From: Flavobacteriaceae bacterium
GTDB taxonomy: Bacteria; Bacteroidota; Bacteroidia; Flavobacteriales; Flavobacteriaceae
NCBI GenBank assembly: GCA_015488935.1
Contig: WFMU01000470.1
Span: 1 to 13,700, forward strand
Direction: 5' to 3'
Length of the DNA: 13,700 nt
Part shown: positions 8,151-13,700 of the stretch, in pieces
Layout of the letters: each line of letters opens with the position of its first letter
Position numbering within the stretch: the stretch's first letter is position 1
Notes under the pieces: generated by a model
What the model was told of the DNA's origin: nothing
What the model saw: only the letters and a program-made list of their open reading frames with translations
Databases searched by the model: none
Made by a program: the position numbers and the translations under genes

Positions 8151-8175
8151 TTAGATTGACTTAGAATGTATTAGA
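8151..8175. repeat. Phased TTAGA short repeats in the uvrB-permease gap
   Basis: TTAGA occurs three times at exact 10-base steps (8151, 8161, 8171). Around it GACTTA/GACTTG occurs at 8137, 8144, 8158 and 8198. The gap 8104-8286 lies between convergent genes and holds no gene that I can support and no strong terminator hairpin. It may be a decayed intergenic repeat element. Confidence 0.35.
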
Positions 8176-8286
8176 ATTTCATTTGGAACGAAATCTTGAC
8201 TTGCTCTGAACTTACAATCATCGTTTCACTTTCCCAAAGTCTCGGTAGTGAAGATCTAAATCACTTACGATCAACTTTATCTACAA

Positions 8287-9507
8287 CTAATTGGATCTAA
8301 TTGCTTCTGACGGTTGTAATTTTAAGGCTCTTCTTGCTGGAAAAATAGATGCTAAAAAAGCAACTACTAATGTCATTGCAGTAATATTTAGATATAATTT
8401 TATTGGTAAATAGGTGTAAATTCGTGCACCTATTCCTAAACTTTCTAAACCTGCTGCTACAGAAGACAAATCGATTCCATATTTATGAAAATAGCCAATA
8501 GACCAATAGGATAATAATACGCCTATTGGAGTTGCAATCATTACAATAAATATAGTTTCTAACGAAATCATGGCAAACAATCTCTTTTTGTTTAAGCCTA
8601 CTGCCATTAGCATTCCTAATTCTTTTTTTCGTTCTAATACCGCCATAAGCATGGTGTTTATAATACTAAACGCTAAAGCGAGTAATACAATTCCCATAAA
8701 AATAAATATCATAGAACCCATCATTTCTTGTGCATATCCTAATTCTGGCGATATTTCGCTCCAAGTTTCTACTTTACTTTGTGTGATTTTGGCTTTTAGG
8801 TTTGCTTGTATTTTTTCGATATCACTAATGGAATTTCCCAAAATGGCAATTTCATGGATGCCTCCTTTCATTTTTACTATTTTATTTAAGTCCTTTGCTT
8901 TAACAAACAAAGTGCTTTCATCAAACACAGAACTATTAGTTTTAAAAATACCTTCTACTCGAAATAATGCGGAGGTTAAATTCCCTTCAAAATCTTGTAA
9001 AGTAACTACTATTTTGGATTTTATTTTTAAGTTTAATTTTTTGGCTAATTTTTGTCCAATTACCGCAGGATTTTTCTTAAATTTTGTAAAATAAGTTCCT
9101 CCTTTTAAATTTTTAGATATGGTAGTTAATATTTTTTCTTGTTCTGGATTTACACCTAGCAATTGTACTCCTTTTGCTCCTTTTGAATTGGCTATCATTC
9201 CAGAAACTATAATTCTTTCCGCGTAAGCTTTAATCGCTTTATTTTTTTTAATTGCATTTATTACGGTCTCTTTATCTTTAATAAAATATTTGATATTGTG
9301 GTCTTCTTTAAACTTTGGATTATGTACTTGTAAGTGAGATAAATAGGTGTCCACTGCACCGCTCATTCGCTGTTCGTTTAGTCCAAGTGTCATTGCCATT
9401 AAAAATAAACCTGCCCAAATTCCAAGTACGATAGATAGTATAACTAAACTACTTCTTAGTTTATTTCGCCATACATTTCGCCATGCTATTTTTATTAATG
9501 TTTTCAT
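8287..9507 (-). CDS. ABC transporter permease, FtsX/LolE-type (second of pair)
   Basis: This 406-residue inner-membrane protein has the FtsX/MacB layout. An N-terminal amphipathic stretch (IAWRNVWRNKLRS, 7-19) leads into the first helix (about 20-42). A large periplasmic domain follows (about 45-255), with LLGVNPEQE (116-124) and the GQKLAKKL segment (151-158) typical of the core domain. Three C-terminal helices lie near 262-290, 311-335 and 372-392; the cytosolic loop ERKKELGMLMAVGLNKKRLF (292-311) is where such permeases touch their ATPase. It starts four bases after the stop of the first permease gene, and the two are likely to form a heterodimer like LolC/LolE. It is the last gene of the operon. 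No ATPase gene follows; the energy-coupling partner must be encoded elsewhere. Its role is probably moving lipid or lipoprotein out of the inner membrane, by analogy. Confidence 0.88.
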   Translation of the reverse strand: MKTLIKIAWRNVWRNKLRSSLVILSIVLGIWAGLFLMAMTLGLNEQRMSGAVDTYLSHLQVHNPKFKEDHNIKYFIKDKETVINAIKKNKAIKAYAERIIVSGMIANSKGAKGVQLLGVNPEQEKILTTISKNLKGGTYFTKFKKNPAVIGQKLAKKLNLKIKSKIVVTLQDFEGNLTSALFRVEGIFKTNSSVFDESTLFVKAKDLNKIVKMKGGIHEIAILGNSISDIEKIQANLKAKITQSKVETWSEISPELGYAQEMMGSMIFIFMGIVLLALAFSIINTMLMAVLERKKELGMLMAVGLNKKRLFAMISLETIFIVMIATPIGVLLSYWSIGYFHKYGIDLSSVAAGLESLGIGARIYTYLPIKLYLNITAMTLVVAFLASIFPARRALKLQPSEAIRSN

Positions 9508-9511
9508 TTTT

Positions 9512-10729
9512 TTAACGTTTCATTGCTTTTACAGGATTTAATTTTAAAACTGTTATGGTTGGATATATTGCTATAAATACAGATATTACAAAAATGATTA
9601 AACCATGTGTTAAAGGAATGTCAAAATCGGTTAATAATGGCACGGTACTTTCGAAGCCAAATTTTTCCATTACGGCGGCTTGGTCTCCTGCCAAATTTAT
9701 TGGATTTTTATGAAAATAAAATACAAATGGTGCTACGAATGCTACACCAGAAATAATACCAACTAGCGTTAATATTAGCGTTTCTATAATTAGCATTCTA
9801 ACTAATTTTAGTTTTTTCATTCCTATGGAAACCATAACGCCTAATTCGTAAATACGCTCTTGTGTCATCATTAGTACGGTTCCAAAAATTCCGAAAGTGA
9901 TTATCATATAGAGTATAAAAACCATGATTAATCCGCCAACACTATCTGCAATGATGGTTTGTTCTAATTCAGGCAACATTTTTTTCCAACTCATTACTTC
10001 AAATTGATTTTTATCTAATGTTTTTCTGAGGTTTTCAACTAATTTTTCGGTTTTCTGTTTTTGTTTTTTATCAATTATTAAATTGGTAATTCTGTTTGGT
10101 GCCGACAGGTATTCTTGTGCTGTTTTTAGTGGCATAAACACACTTAAATCGTTGATTTTCGGATTTTTCATATCCACAATTCCACAGATTTTATATTTTC
10201 CTGTTGCGCTCATTCCGTGGTAACCTTGTCCAATAAACACTAAGGTATCTCCTACTGTTTTTTTAAAGAAATGTGCCACGCCTTTTGCCAAGATTATTTC
10301 GTCTTTATTTTTGGTAAATAAGTGTCCTTTTATAATTCTTTTACGCCAATCTACCAATAATTTTTCCTTTTCTATTTCTACACCTTGTATAAAAACGCCT
10401 TTACTGAGTTCTTTACTTGAACCTAACGAAAAGGTTTGTAATCGTGGTACGATTTGTTGTACACCTGCTACTTTTTTTATTTTACGGATTAGTTTTGTAT
10501 TTAATTCTAAGGAATTATCTAAATTTTGTTCTTCCCAAAAGCCATTGGCATGTACTTGTACGTAGCCAGAATAGGAGCCTACAACATTTTTAATCATGTT
10601 GTCATACATTCCCAATTGCATAGAGCGCATAAATACGGCTAAAAATACGGCGATTGCAATAGAAGAAATGGTAATAATACTTCTTTTTTTATTACGCCAA
10701 AGGTTTCGCCAAGCTAGTTTTAGTATCAT
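9512..10729 (-). CDS. ABC transporter permease, FtsX/LolC-type (first of pair)
   Basis: A 405-residue FtsX-type permease with the same architecture as its downstream neighbour: ILKLAWRNLWRNKKRS (2-17), first helix about 18-38, periplasmic domain about 40-262, and three C-terminal helices near 264-290, 311-337 and 372-395. The coupling loop reads TQERIYELGVMVSIGMKKLKL (289-309), with the conserved E..ELG and G.kk pattern seen in the partner, so this protein should contact an ATPase. The two permeases are clearly related but diverged, which suits a LolC/LolE-like heterodimer rather than a recent duplication. The gene follows the LolA-like gene after a 58-base gap that contains a small hairpin. 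The combination LolA-like periplasmic protein plus FtsX pair points to envelope lipid or lipoprotein traffic; the cargo is unknown. Confidence 0.88.
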   Translation of the reverse strand: MILKLAWRNLWRNKKRSIITISSIAIAVFLAVFMRSMQLGMYDNMIKNVVGSYSGYVQVHANGFWEEQNLDNSLELNTKLIRKIKKVAGVQQIVPRLQTFSLGSSKELSKGVFIQGVEIEKEKLLVDWRKRIIKGHLFTKNKDEIILAKGVAHFFKKTVGDTLVFIGQGYHGMSATGKYKICGIVDMKNPKINDLSVFMPLKTAQEYLSAPNRITNLIIDKKQKQKTEKLVENLRKTLDKNQFEVMSWKKMLPELEQTIIADSVGGLIMVFILYMIITFGIFGTVLMMTQERIYELGVMVSIGMKKLKLVRMLIIETLILTLVGIISGVAFVAPFVFYFHKNPINLAGDQAAVMEKFGFESTVPLLTDFDIPLTHGLIIFVISVFIAIYPTITVLKLNPVKAMKR

Positions 10730-10750
10730 TTTAATTTATTGGTAATTGGT

Positions 10751-10766
10751 TATCCAAAAATGGATA
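10751..10766 (-). other. Small hairpin between LolA-like and permease genes
   Basis: In the 58-base gap between the two genes TATCCA (10751-10756) and TGGATA (10761-10766) form a 6-bp stem with a 4-base loop. Read on the minus strand the loop is TTTT. No T-run follows the stem, so it does not look like a complete terminator. It could be an RNA-processing or stability element that sets the ratio of permease to LolA-like protein, or it could be chance. Confidence 0.35.
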
Positions 10767-10787
10767 TATCTTCAAATTTCAAATCAA

Positions 10788-11627
10788 TTATCGCAATCTT
10801 TTCATATATCGAGAGGCAAAATAATTATCGTTAATTTTTATATCAAATTTCCAAACAGTGTATTCAATAACGGTTTTATTTCCTTCTTTTTCTACAGGAA
10901 TATATTCCATTTTTGAAGGTAGTGTTCGTTTTCCAAATTTCTTTGGATTGCTTCCTAATAGTTTGTTTACTAGAATACCATCTTCATCATAAAATTCAAT
11001 TTTAAGTTGCATGTAATTGGTTTTATCAATCCACATAATAATTTTTCCCCAAACTACAGCTGCGTCTTCTTTTGGTGTTAGTTCGAGTTTCCAACAATCT
11101 AAACCATTAATTTTCTCGGTTCCAATTATTTTATGTGTGTAATCTACTACAATAGATGATTGTTTTACCAAATCGTCGTTAGTCATATCTGTTCCCATCC
11201 AATTTTGCATCATCATAGATGGTGGTAATTTTATGGTTCGTTCTATAGATGGTACATAATTCCAAACTTCTGTTTTTCGTTTTAAAAATACCGCACCTTT
11301 TTCTTTTGCAGGAGCTGTTACTAACGAAACGGAATAATCGGAGCCTTTAGACCAAATTTTCATTTTCATTTCTTTAGACCATTTTGGTCGTACAGAGGTT
11401 ATTTTCACTTCTGCATAAGATGTATTTCCTCTTGCAATTTTATCGGATTTTGTTACAATTTCTAAAGCTGTTTTTTCTGACTGCATTCCTTTTTCTGGGA
11501 ATTTACTTGCTACTTTTTGTTGCTTTTTTTGAACTATTTTTTGAATGCTTGGAACAATTCCAAATGCATAACTAGAAATGGTTATTACTATTAATAGCAA
11601 ACTTATTTTTAGTATTTTATTTTTCAT
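10788..11627 (-). CDS. LolA-like outer membrane lipoprotein-sorting family protein
   Basis: A 279-residue exported protein of the LolA-like family annotated as outer membrane lipoprotein-sorting protein. Residues 1-22 form a Sec signal peptide (KNKILK then a hydrophobic core, ending SSYAFG) with no lipobox, so the mature protein should be soluble in the periplasm. A Lys/Gln-rich linker (about 27-50) precedes the LolA-like beta fold. Family-typical stretches include VWNYVPSIERTIKLPPSMM (121-139), the QNWMGTDMTNDDLVK motif (141-155) and LDCWKLELTPK (176-186). Such proteins shuttle a lipid-bearing cargo between membranes. The start codon lies inside the end of the TetR gene (11-base overlap), so translation is probably coupled. 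It sits directly ahead of two FtsX permeases, its likely partners. It is not the housekeeping LolA, which is shorter and usually lies elsewhere. Confidence 0.85.
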   Translation of the reverse strand: MKNKILKISLLLIVITISSYAFGIVPSIQKIVQKKQQKVASKFPEKGMQSEKTALEIVTKSDKIARGNTSYAEVKITSVRPKWSKEMKMKIWSKGSDYSVSLVTAPAKEKGAVFLKRKTEVWNYVPSIERTIKLPPSMMMQNWMGTDMTNDDLVKQSSIVVDYTHKIIGTEKINGLDCWKLELTPKEDAAVVWGKIIMWIDKTNYMQLKIEFYDEDGILVNKLLGSNPKKFGKRTLPSKMEYIPVEKEGNKTVIEYTVWKFDIKINDNYFASRYMKRLR

Positions 11628-12213
11628 TTTTACAATATTTATGTATTAATTTTTCTTTTACTTCTTCTAAATTATAGGTTTTTTCAAAAATGATATAGTG
11701 CAATGCTATACCATCTAATTGTGCTGCTAATAATTTTGCTTCTGTTTTATAATCTTCGTAACCATTTAACTGCAAAACCATTTCAAATTGCTGTAAAACA
11801 TCACCAAACATTTTTAGTATTACTTCTGTTATCGATGGCATATTGGTAATTTGCATTGCCAACGAAAAGGTTAATTTCCACATGGTTTTATTTTCTATTA
11901 GCATCTGAAAAAACATTTCTAAAGAAGTTTTCATTACTTCAGAAGGCGACATTTCACTTAACTGAACTAACATTTCTTCGCTAATAGTCATGGCATCTTC
12001 TAAAGACATTACAACAACTTCTTTTAGTAATTCTTCTTTACTTTCAAAATAATTGTAAAGTAATCCTTTAGAGATTCCTGCATGTTTTGCGATTTTACTT
12101 ATCGATGTATTGTGGTATCCATCAATGGCAAATAATTCTAAAGAAGCTACTAATATTTTTGCTTTGCTTTCTTTTCTTATTTGCTTAAATTGTTCATTTG
12201 TTTTTGGCGCCAT
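11617..12213 (-). CDS. TetR/AcrR family transcriptional regulator, likely local repressor
   Basis: A 198-residue one-component regulator. The N-terminal DNA-binding domain is plain: helix 1 (IRKESKAKILVASLELFAIDGYHNTSI, about 12-38) and the helix-turn-helix ISKIAKHAGISKGLLYNYFESKEELL (38-63), matching the TetR pattern. The C-terminal ligand and dimerisation part (about 70-198) is Met-rich and helical (MFFQMLIENKTMWKLTFSLAMQI region); such pockets often accept lipophilic ligands, but the ligand is not identifiable. It is the first gene of the operon and its end overlaps the LolA-like gene by 11 bases. An inverted repeat and a related half-site lie exactly on its promoter, so it very likely represses itself together with the transport genes. 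It could also affect the divergent LVIVD lipoprotein genes, whose start is only 118 bases away. Confidence 0.9.
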   Translation of the reverse strand: MAPKTNEQFKQIRKESKAKILVASLELFAIDGYHNTSISKIAKHAGISKGLLYNYFESKEELLKEVVVMSLEDAMTISEEMLVQLSEMSPSEVMKTSLEMFFQMLIENKTMWKLTFSLAMQITNMPSITEVILKMFGDVLQQFEMVLQLNGYEDYKTEAKLLAAQLDGIALHYIIFEKTYNLEEVKEKLIHKYCKNEK

Positions 12214-12224
12214 TTTACTTTTTT

Positions 12225-12244
12225 TTGACTAAACGATTGGTCAA
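12225..12244. promoter_or_regulatory. Probable TetR operator over the -7 region
   Basis: TTGACTAAACGATTGGTCAA is a 20-bp inverted repeat with 8 of 10 base pairs symmetric, centred on CG. It overlaps the -7 box (12242-12249) and the presumed start of transcription of the TetR operon, and lies 12 bases before the TetR ATG. Size and symmetry fit a TetR-family dimer site. Binding is inferred. Confidence 0.6.
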
Positions 12245-12273
12245 AGATATGAATTGTTTTTTAATTGATCAAA
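12242..12273 (-). promoter_or_regulatory. Promoter of the TetR-LolA-permease operon
   Basis: On the minus strand TTTG (12270-12273) is followed after 20 bases by TATCTTTG (12242-12249). This matches the Bacteroidota sigma factor pattern of a TTTG/TTG -33 element, about 19-20 bases, and TAnnTTTG. Transcription should start near 12236, leaving a leader of roughly 23 bases before the ATG at 12213. Confidence 0.65.
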
Positions 12274-12280
12274 CGTTCAA
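12265..12280. promoter_or_regulatory. Second, weaker operator-like site over the -33 element
   Basis: TTGATCAAACGTTCAA shares the half-site TTGAnnAAACG with the operator at 12225 and lies exactly 40 bp from it, about four helical turns. It covers the -33 TTTG of the operon promoter. Its right half is poor, so it may be a low-affinity or one-sided site. Confidence 0.4.
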
Positions 12281-12331
12281 AAATATATTATTGTATTTTT
12301 TTGTATATTGCAGTTTAAATAAGCACGAATA

Positions 12332-12823
12332 ATGAAAAAAATTACATTTATACTAGTACTAATAATATCTTTACAGTCTTGTGTTTTTTTAGGCAGACAG
12401 TCTGAACCTGACCCTGTTTCTAGTTATACACCTGTTTTTATGGATAGAAATATTTTTGAAAATTCGGTAGTACTGCAAAGTAGTAGTAACATTGGAGATG
12501 CAGGAAAAATATACGTTTTTAATGATAATTTATTTATTAACGAAAAAAATTATGGTTTTCATGTTTATGACAATTCGGACCCTCAAAATCCGACACCAAT
12601 TAAATTTATTGCTGCTCCTGGCGCAACAGATATGGCAATAAAAAATAATACCATGTATATCAATCAATCAAGAGATTTAATTGCAGTGGAGTTGAGTGCA
12701 GATATGCAATCTATTGTAGTAACAAAAAGAATTAGAAACGTTTTTCCAGACATGCTTTCGCCAGATGGTTTTTCTCCTAACACACCAAATGGTAAAGTTT
12801 TAGTGAATTGGATGCATAATTAA
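12332..12823 (+). CDS. Lipoprotein with LVIVD-type repeats (short partner)
   Basis: A 163-residue lipoprotein. The signal peptide MKKITFILVLIISLQSC has a lipobox LQSC with the acylated cysteine at 17. After a linker come roughly two repeats of the LVIVD/beta-propeller kind: one around GKIYVFNDNLFINEKNYGFHVYDNSDPQNPTPI (residues about 58-90) and a weaker one around NNTMYINQSRDLIAVELSADMQSIVVTKRI (about 104-133). The C-terminus ends VLVNWMHN. The repeats hold the usual pattern of a hydrophobic strand, an hVYDnSdPqNP turn and a following strand. Its gene ends 14 bases before a second LVIVD lipoprotein gene, so both are co-transcribed. Too few repeats are present for a closed propeller alone. It is outer-membrane or periplasmic by its lipobox; the function is unknown. 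A divergent promoter shared with the TetR operon is possible but I find no clear -7 box. Confidence 0.8.
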   Translation: MKKITFILVLIISLQSCVFLGRQSEPDPVSSYTPVFMDRNIFENSVVLQSSSNIGDAGKIYVFNDNLFINEKNYGFHVYDNSDPQNPTPIKFIAAPGATDMAIKNNTMYINQSRDLIAVELSADMQSIVVTKRIRNVFPDMLSPDGFSPNTPNGKVLVNWMHN

Positions 12824-12837
12824 CAATCGAAAAAAAA

Positions 12838-13566
12838 ATGAAATATTTAAGATTTATATTAATTGCTGTACTTTTTATTGGTTGTAATACCGATTCTGGA
12901 AATCCTACCAATGATGTTACTGGTCAAGGTGGTTCTACAGCTCGTTTTGCTATTGTTGGTAATTATTTATATACGGTAGATGATACGGATTTGAACGTTT
13001 TTTCAATTGTTAATTCTTCTAATCCTGTTTTTTTAAATAAAGTACCTGTTGGTTTTCGTATTGAAACTTTGTTTGCTTATAATAACAATTTATTTATTGG
13101 CTCACAAAATGGTATGTTCATTTATAATTTAGATAGTCCAGAAACACCTACACAAGATTCTTCTGTACAGCATTTTACTTCTTGTGATCCTGTTATTACA
13201 GATGGTAATTATGCCTATGTTTCTTTACATTCTAATTCTAATTGTGGCAATAATATTAATGCCTTAGAAATATATAATGTTGCTGATTATCAAAATCCCA
13301 TACTTGTACATCGGCGCAATATGATTCATCCAAAAGGTTTGGGTTTGTATAATAATTACCTCATTGTTTGTGATGATGAAGTTAAAATATTTGATATTTC
13401 TGACCCTACTAACATGACTTTTGCAACTAGTATTAGTGTTTCTGGTTTTGATGTTATTGTTAAAAATAATCACTTGATAATCGTTGCAGAAAATGGTTTG
13501 TTTCAATATACTTTAGATCCAAATGATATTACCAATGTTACAAATTTAAGTAGTATTATTTTTTAG
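12838..13566 (+). CDS. Lipoprotein with LVIVD-type beta-propeller repeats
   Basis: A 242-residue lipoprotein whose signal peptide ends FIGC (cysteine 16). Nearly all of the rest is about five repeats of roughly 40 residues, each beginning with a YLYTV/LFIGS-like strand, then a loop, an hxhFxI/IYNV strand and a DPTNP-like turn. They start near residues 44 (YLYTVDD), 84 (LFIGSQNG), 125 (YAYVSLHS), 180 (YLIVCDDE) and 216 (HLIIVAEN). This is the LVIVD repeat pattern, thought to form a beta-propeller at the cell envelope. Two cysteines (about 116 and 136, in the third-repeat region) may form a disulfide. It follows the shorter LVIVD gene after 14 bases. The stop codon lies inside a small hairpin shared with a convergent gene. 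Ligand and role are unknown. Confidence 0.85.
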   Translation: MKYLRFILIAVLFIGCNTDSGNPTNDVTGQGGSTARFAIVGNYLYTVDDTDLNVFSIVNSSNPVFLNKVPVGFRIETLFAYNNNLFIGSQNGMFIYNLDSPETPTQDSSVQHFTSCDPVITDGNYAYVSLHSNSNCGNNINALEIYNVADYQNPILVHRRNMIHPKGLGLYNNYLIVCDDEVKIFDISDPTNMTFATSISVSGFDVIVKNNHLIIVAENGLFQYTLDPNDITNVTNLSSIIF

Positions 13567-13582
13567 ATTTATTGTCTAAAAA
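13560..13582. terminator. Small AT-rich hairpin across two convergent stop codons
   Basis: TTTTTAGA (13560-13567) and TCTAAAAA (13575-13582) form an 8-bp stem with a 7-base loop. The stem contains the TAG stop of the plus-strand lipoprotein gene and the TAG stop of the minus-strand partial gene. It is AT-rich and weak as a terminator. A second possible stem, TCCCTTT (13587-13593) with AAAGGGA (13611-13617), lies inside the neighbouring coding end. Confidence 0.35.
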
Positions 13583-13700
13583 CTTCTCCCTTTCCATACT
13601 ACTTTTTTAAAAAGGGAAAGCAAAACTACCAATACTACAAAAAACGGATATAATATACTACTAAAAATATAGGCTTTAATACCGTTATACAATCCTACAA
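13576..13700 (-). CDS. C-terminal end of a membrane protein, possibly a glycosyltransferase (partial)
   Basis: The minus strand is open from the window edge to a TAG stop at 13576-13578, giving the last 40 residues of a protein that starts outside the window. The sequence has a polar start (VGLYNGIKAY), a long hydrophobic segment (IFSSILYPFF then VVLVVLLSLF) and a basic tail KKVVWKGRSF. A membrane helix followed by a WKGR-x-[FY] end is typical of membrane-bound family 2 glycosyltransferases in this phylum, so that is the likeliest identity. The gene converges on the LVIVD lipoprotein gene with only 9 bases between the stops. Forty residues do not allow a firm family call. Confidence 0.55.
   Translation of the reverse strand, partial: VGLYNGIKAYIFSSILYPFFVVLVVLLSLFKKVVWKGRSF

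Noticed and set aside
8171..8221. 16-codon minus-strand frame after the last permease, considered as a remnant of a lost ATPase gene
   Set aside because: The peptide shows no Walker A or other ATPase motif and is too short to be evidence of decay.
8570..9094. 174-codon open frame on the plus strand opposite the second permease
   Set aside because: The permease on the other strand is well supported. This frame is an antisense shadow without recognisable motifs.
12225..12280. Possible mobile-element end or attachment site from the inverted repeats
   Set aside because: The repeats coincide with promoter elements of a TetR gene and no integrase, transposase or target duplication is nearby; an operator explains them better.

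Overview
The window reads as chromosomal DNA of a marine-type Flavobacteriaceae bacterium (phylum Bacteroidota). The signs are the strongly AT-rich composition, A-rich rather than Shine-Dalgarno leaders, Bacteroidota promoter boxes of the TAnnTTTG type, a bacillithiol gene (bshC), a YfhO-type membrane protein, and several small lipoproteins with SC/GC lipoboxes. The genus cannot be fixed from the sequence. I see no prophage, insertion sequence, CRISPR array, rRNA or tRNA.

Left block, plus strand, 168-5752: four closely spaced co-directional genes that look like one transcription unit. They encode a large YfhO-like polytopic membrane protein, a class I SAM-dependent methyltransferase with a Cys-rich N-terminus, BshC (last step of bacillithiol synthesis), and a UbiA-like membrane protein with a degenerate first Asp motif. 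The leader (1-167) carries two related 13-bp stem-loops in a diverged 60-nt tandem repeat. The block ends at a strong hairpin (5753-5787) placed to terminate transcription from both sides.

Middle: a 50-residue lipoprotein gene on the minus strand (5820-5972), short enough to be missed by routine annotation, faces the left block. It is followed on the plus strand by uvrB (6115-8103), complete with all helicase motifs. Apart from the lipoprotein gene, its probable -7 box and the terminator, the 362-base gap 5753-6114 shows only AT-rich sequence and one long-loop inverted repeat (6011-6018 with 6048-6055). The 183-base gap after uvrB (8104-8286) has no gene, only TTAGA/GACTTA-type short repeats.

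Right-centre, minus strand, 12213 down to 8287: a tight operon of a TetR-family regulator, a LolA-like periplasmic protein and two FtsX/LolCE-type permeases. It looks like an envelope lipid or lipoprotein export module controlled by its own repressor: the promoter (TTTG, 20-nt spacer, TATCTTTG) is overlapped by an inverted repeat at the -7 box and a related half-site at the -33 box, exactly 40 bp apart. No ABC ATPase gene accompanies the permeases in this window.

Right end: two plus-strand lipoprotein genes (12332-13566) encode LVIVD-type beta-propeller repeats, about two in the first and five in the second. They converge on the C-terminal end of a membrane protein (13576 to the window edge, minus strand) that ends in a WKGR motif and is possibly a glycosyltransferase. 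Nothing here is unmistakably a new system. The points most worth a second look are the repeated leader stem-loops, the methyltransferase coupled to bshC, the ATPase-less FtsX operon with its readable operator layout, and the split LVIVD propeller pair.
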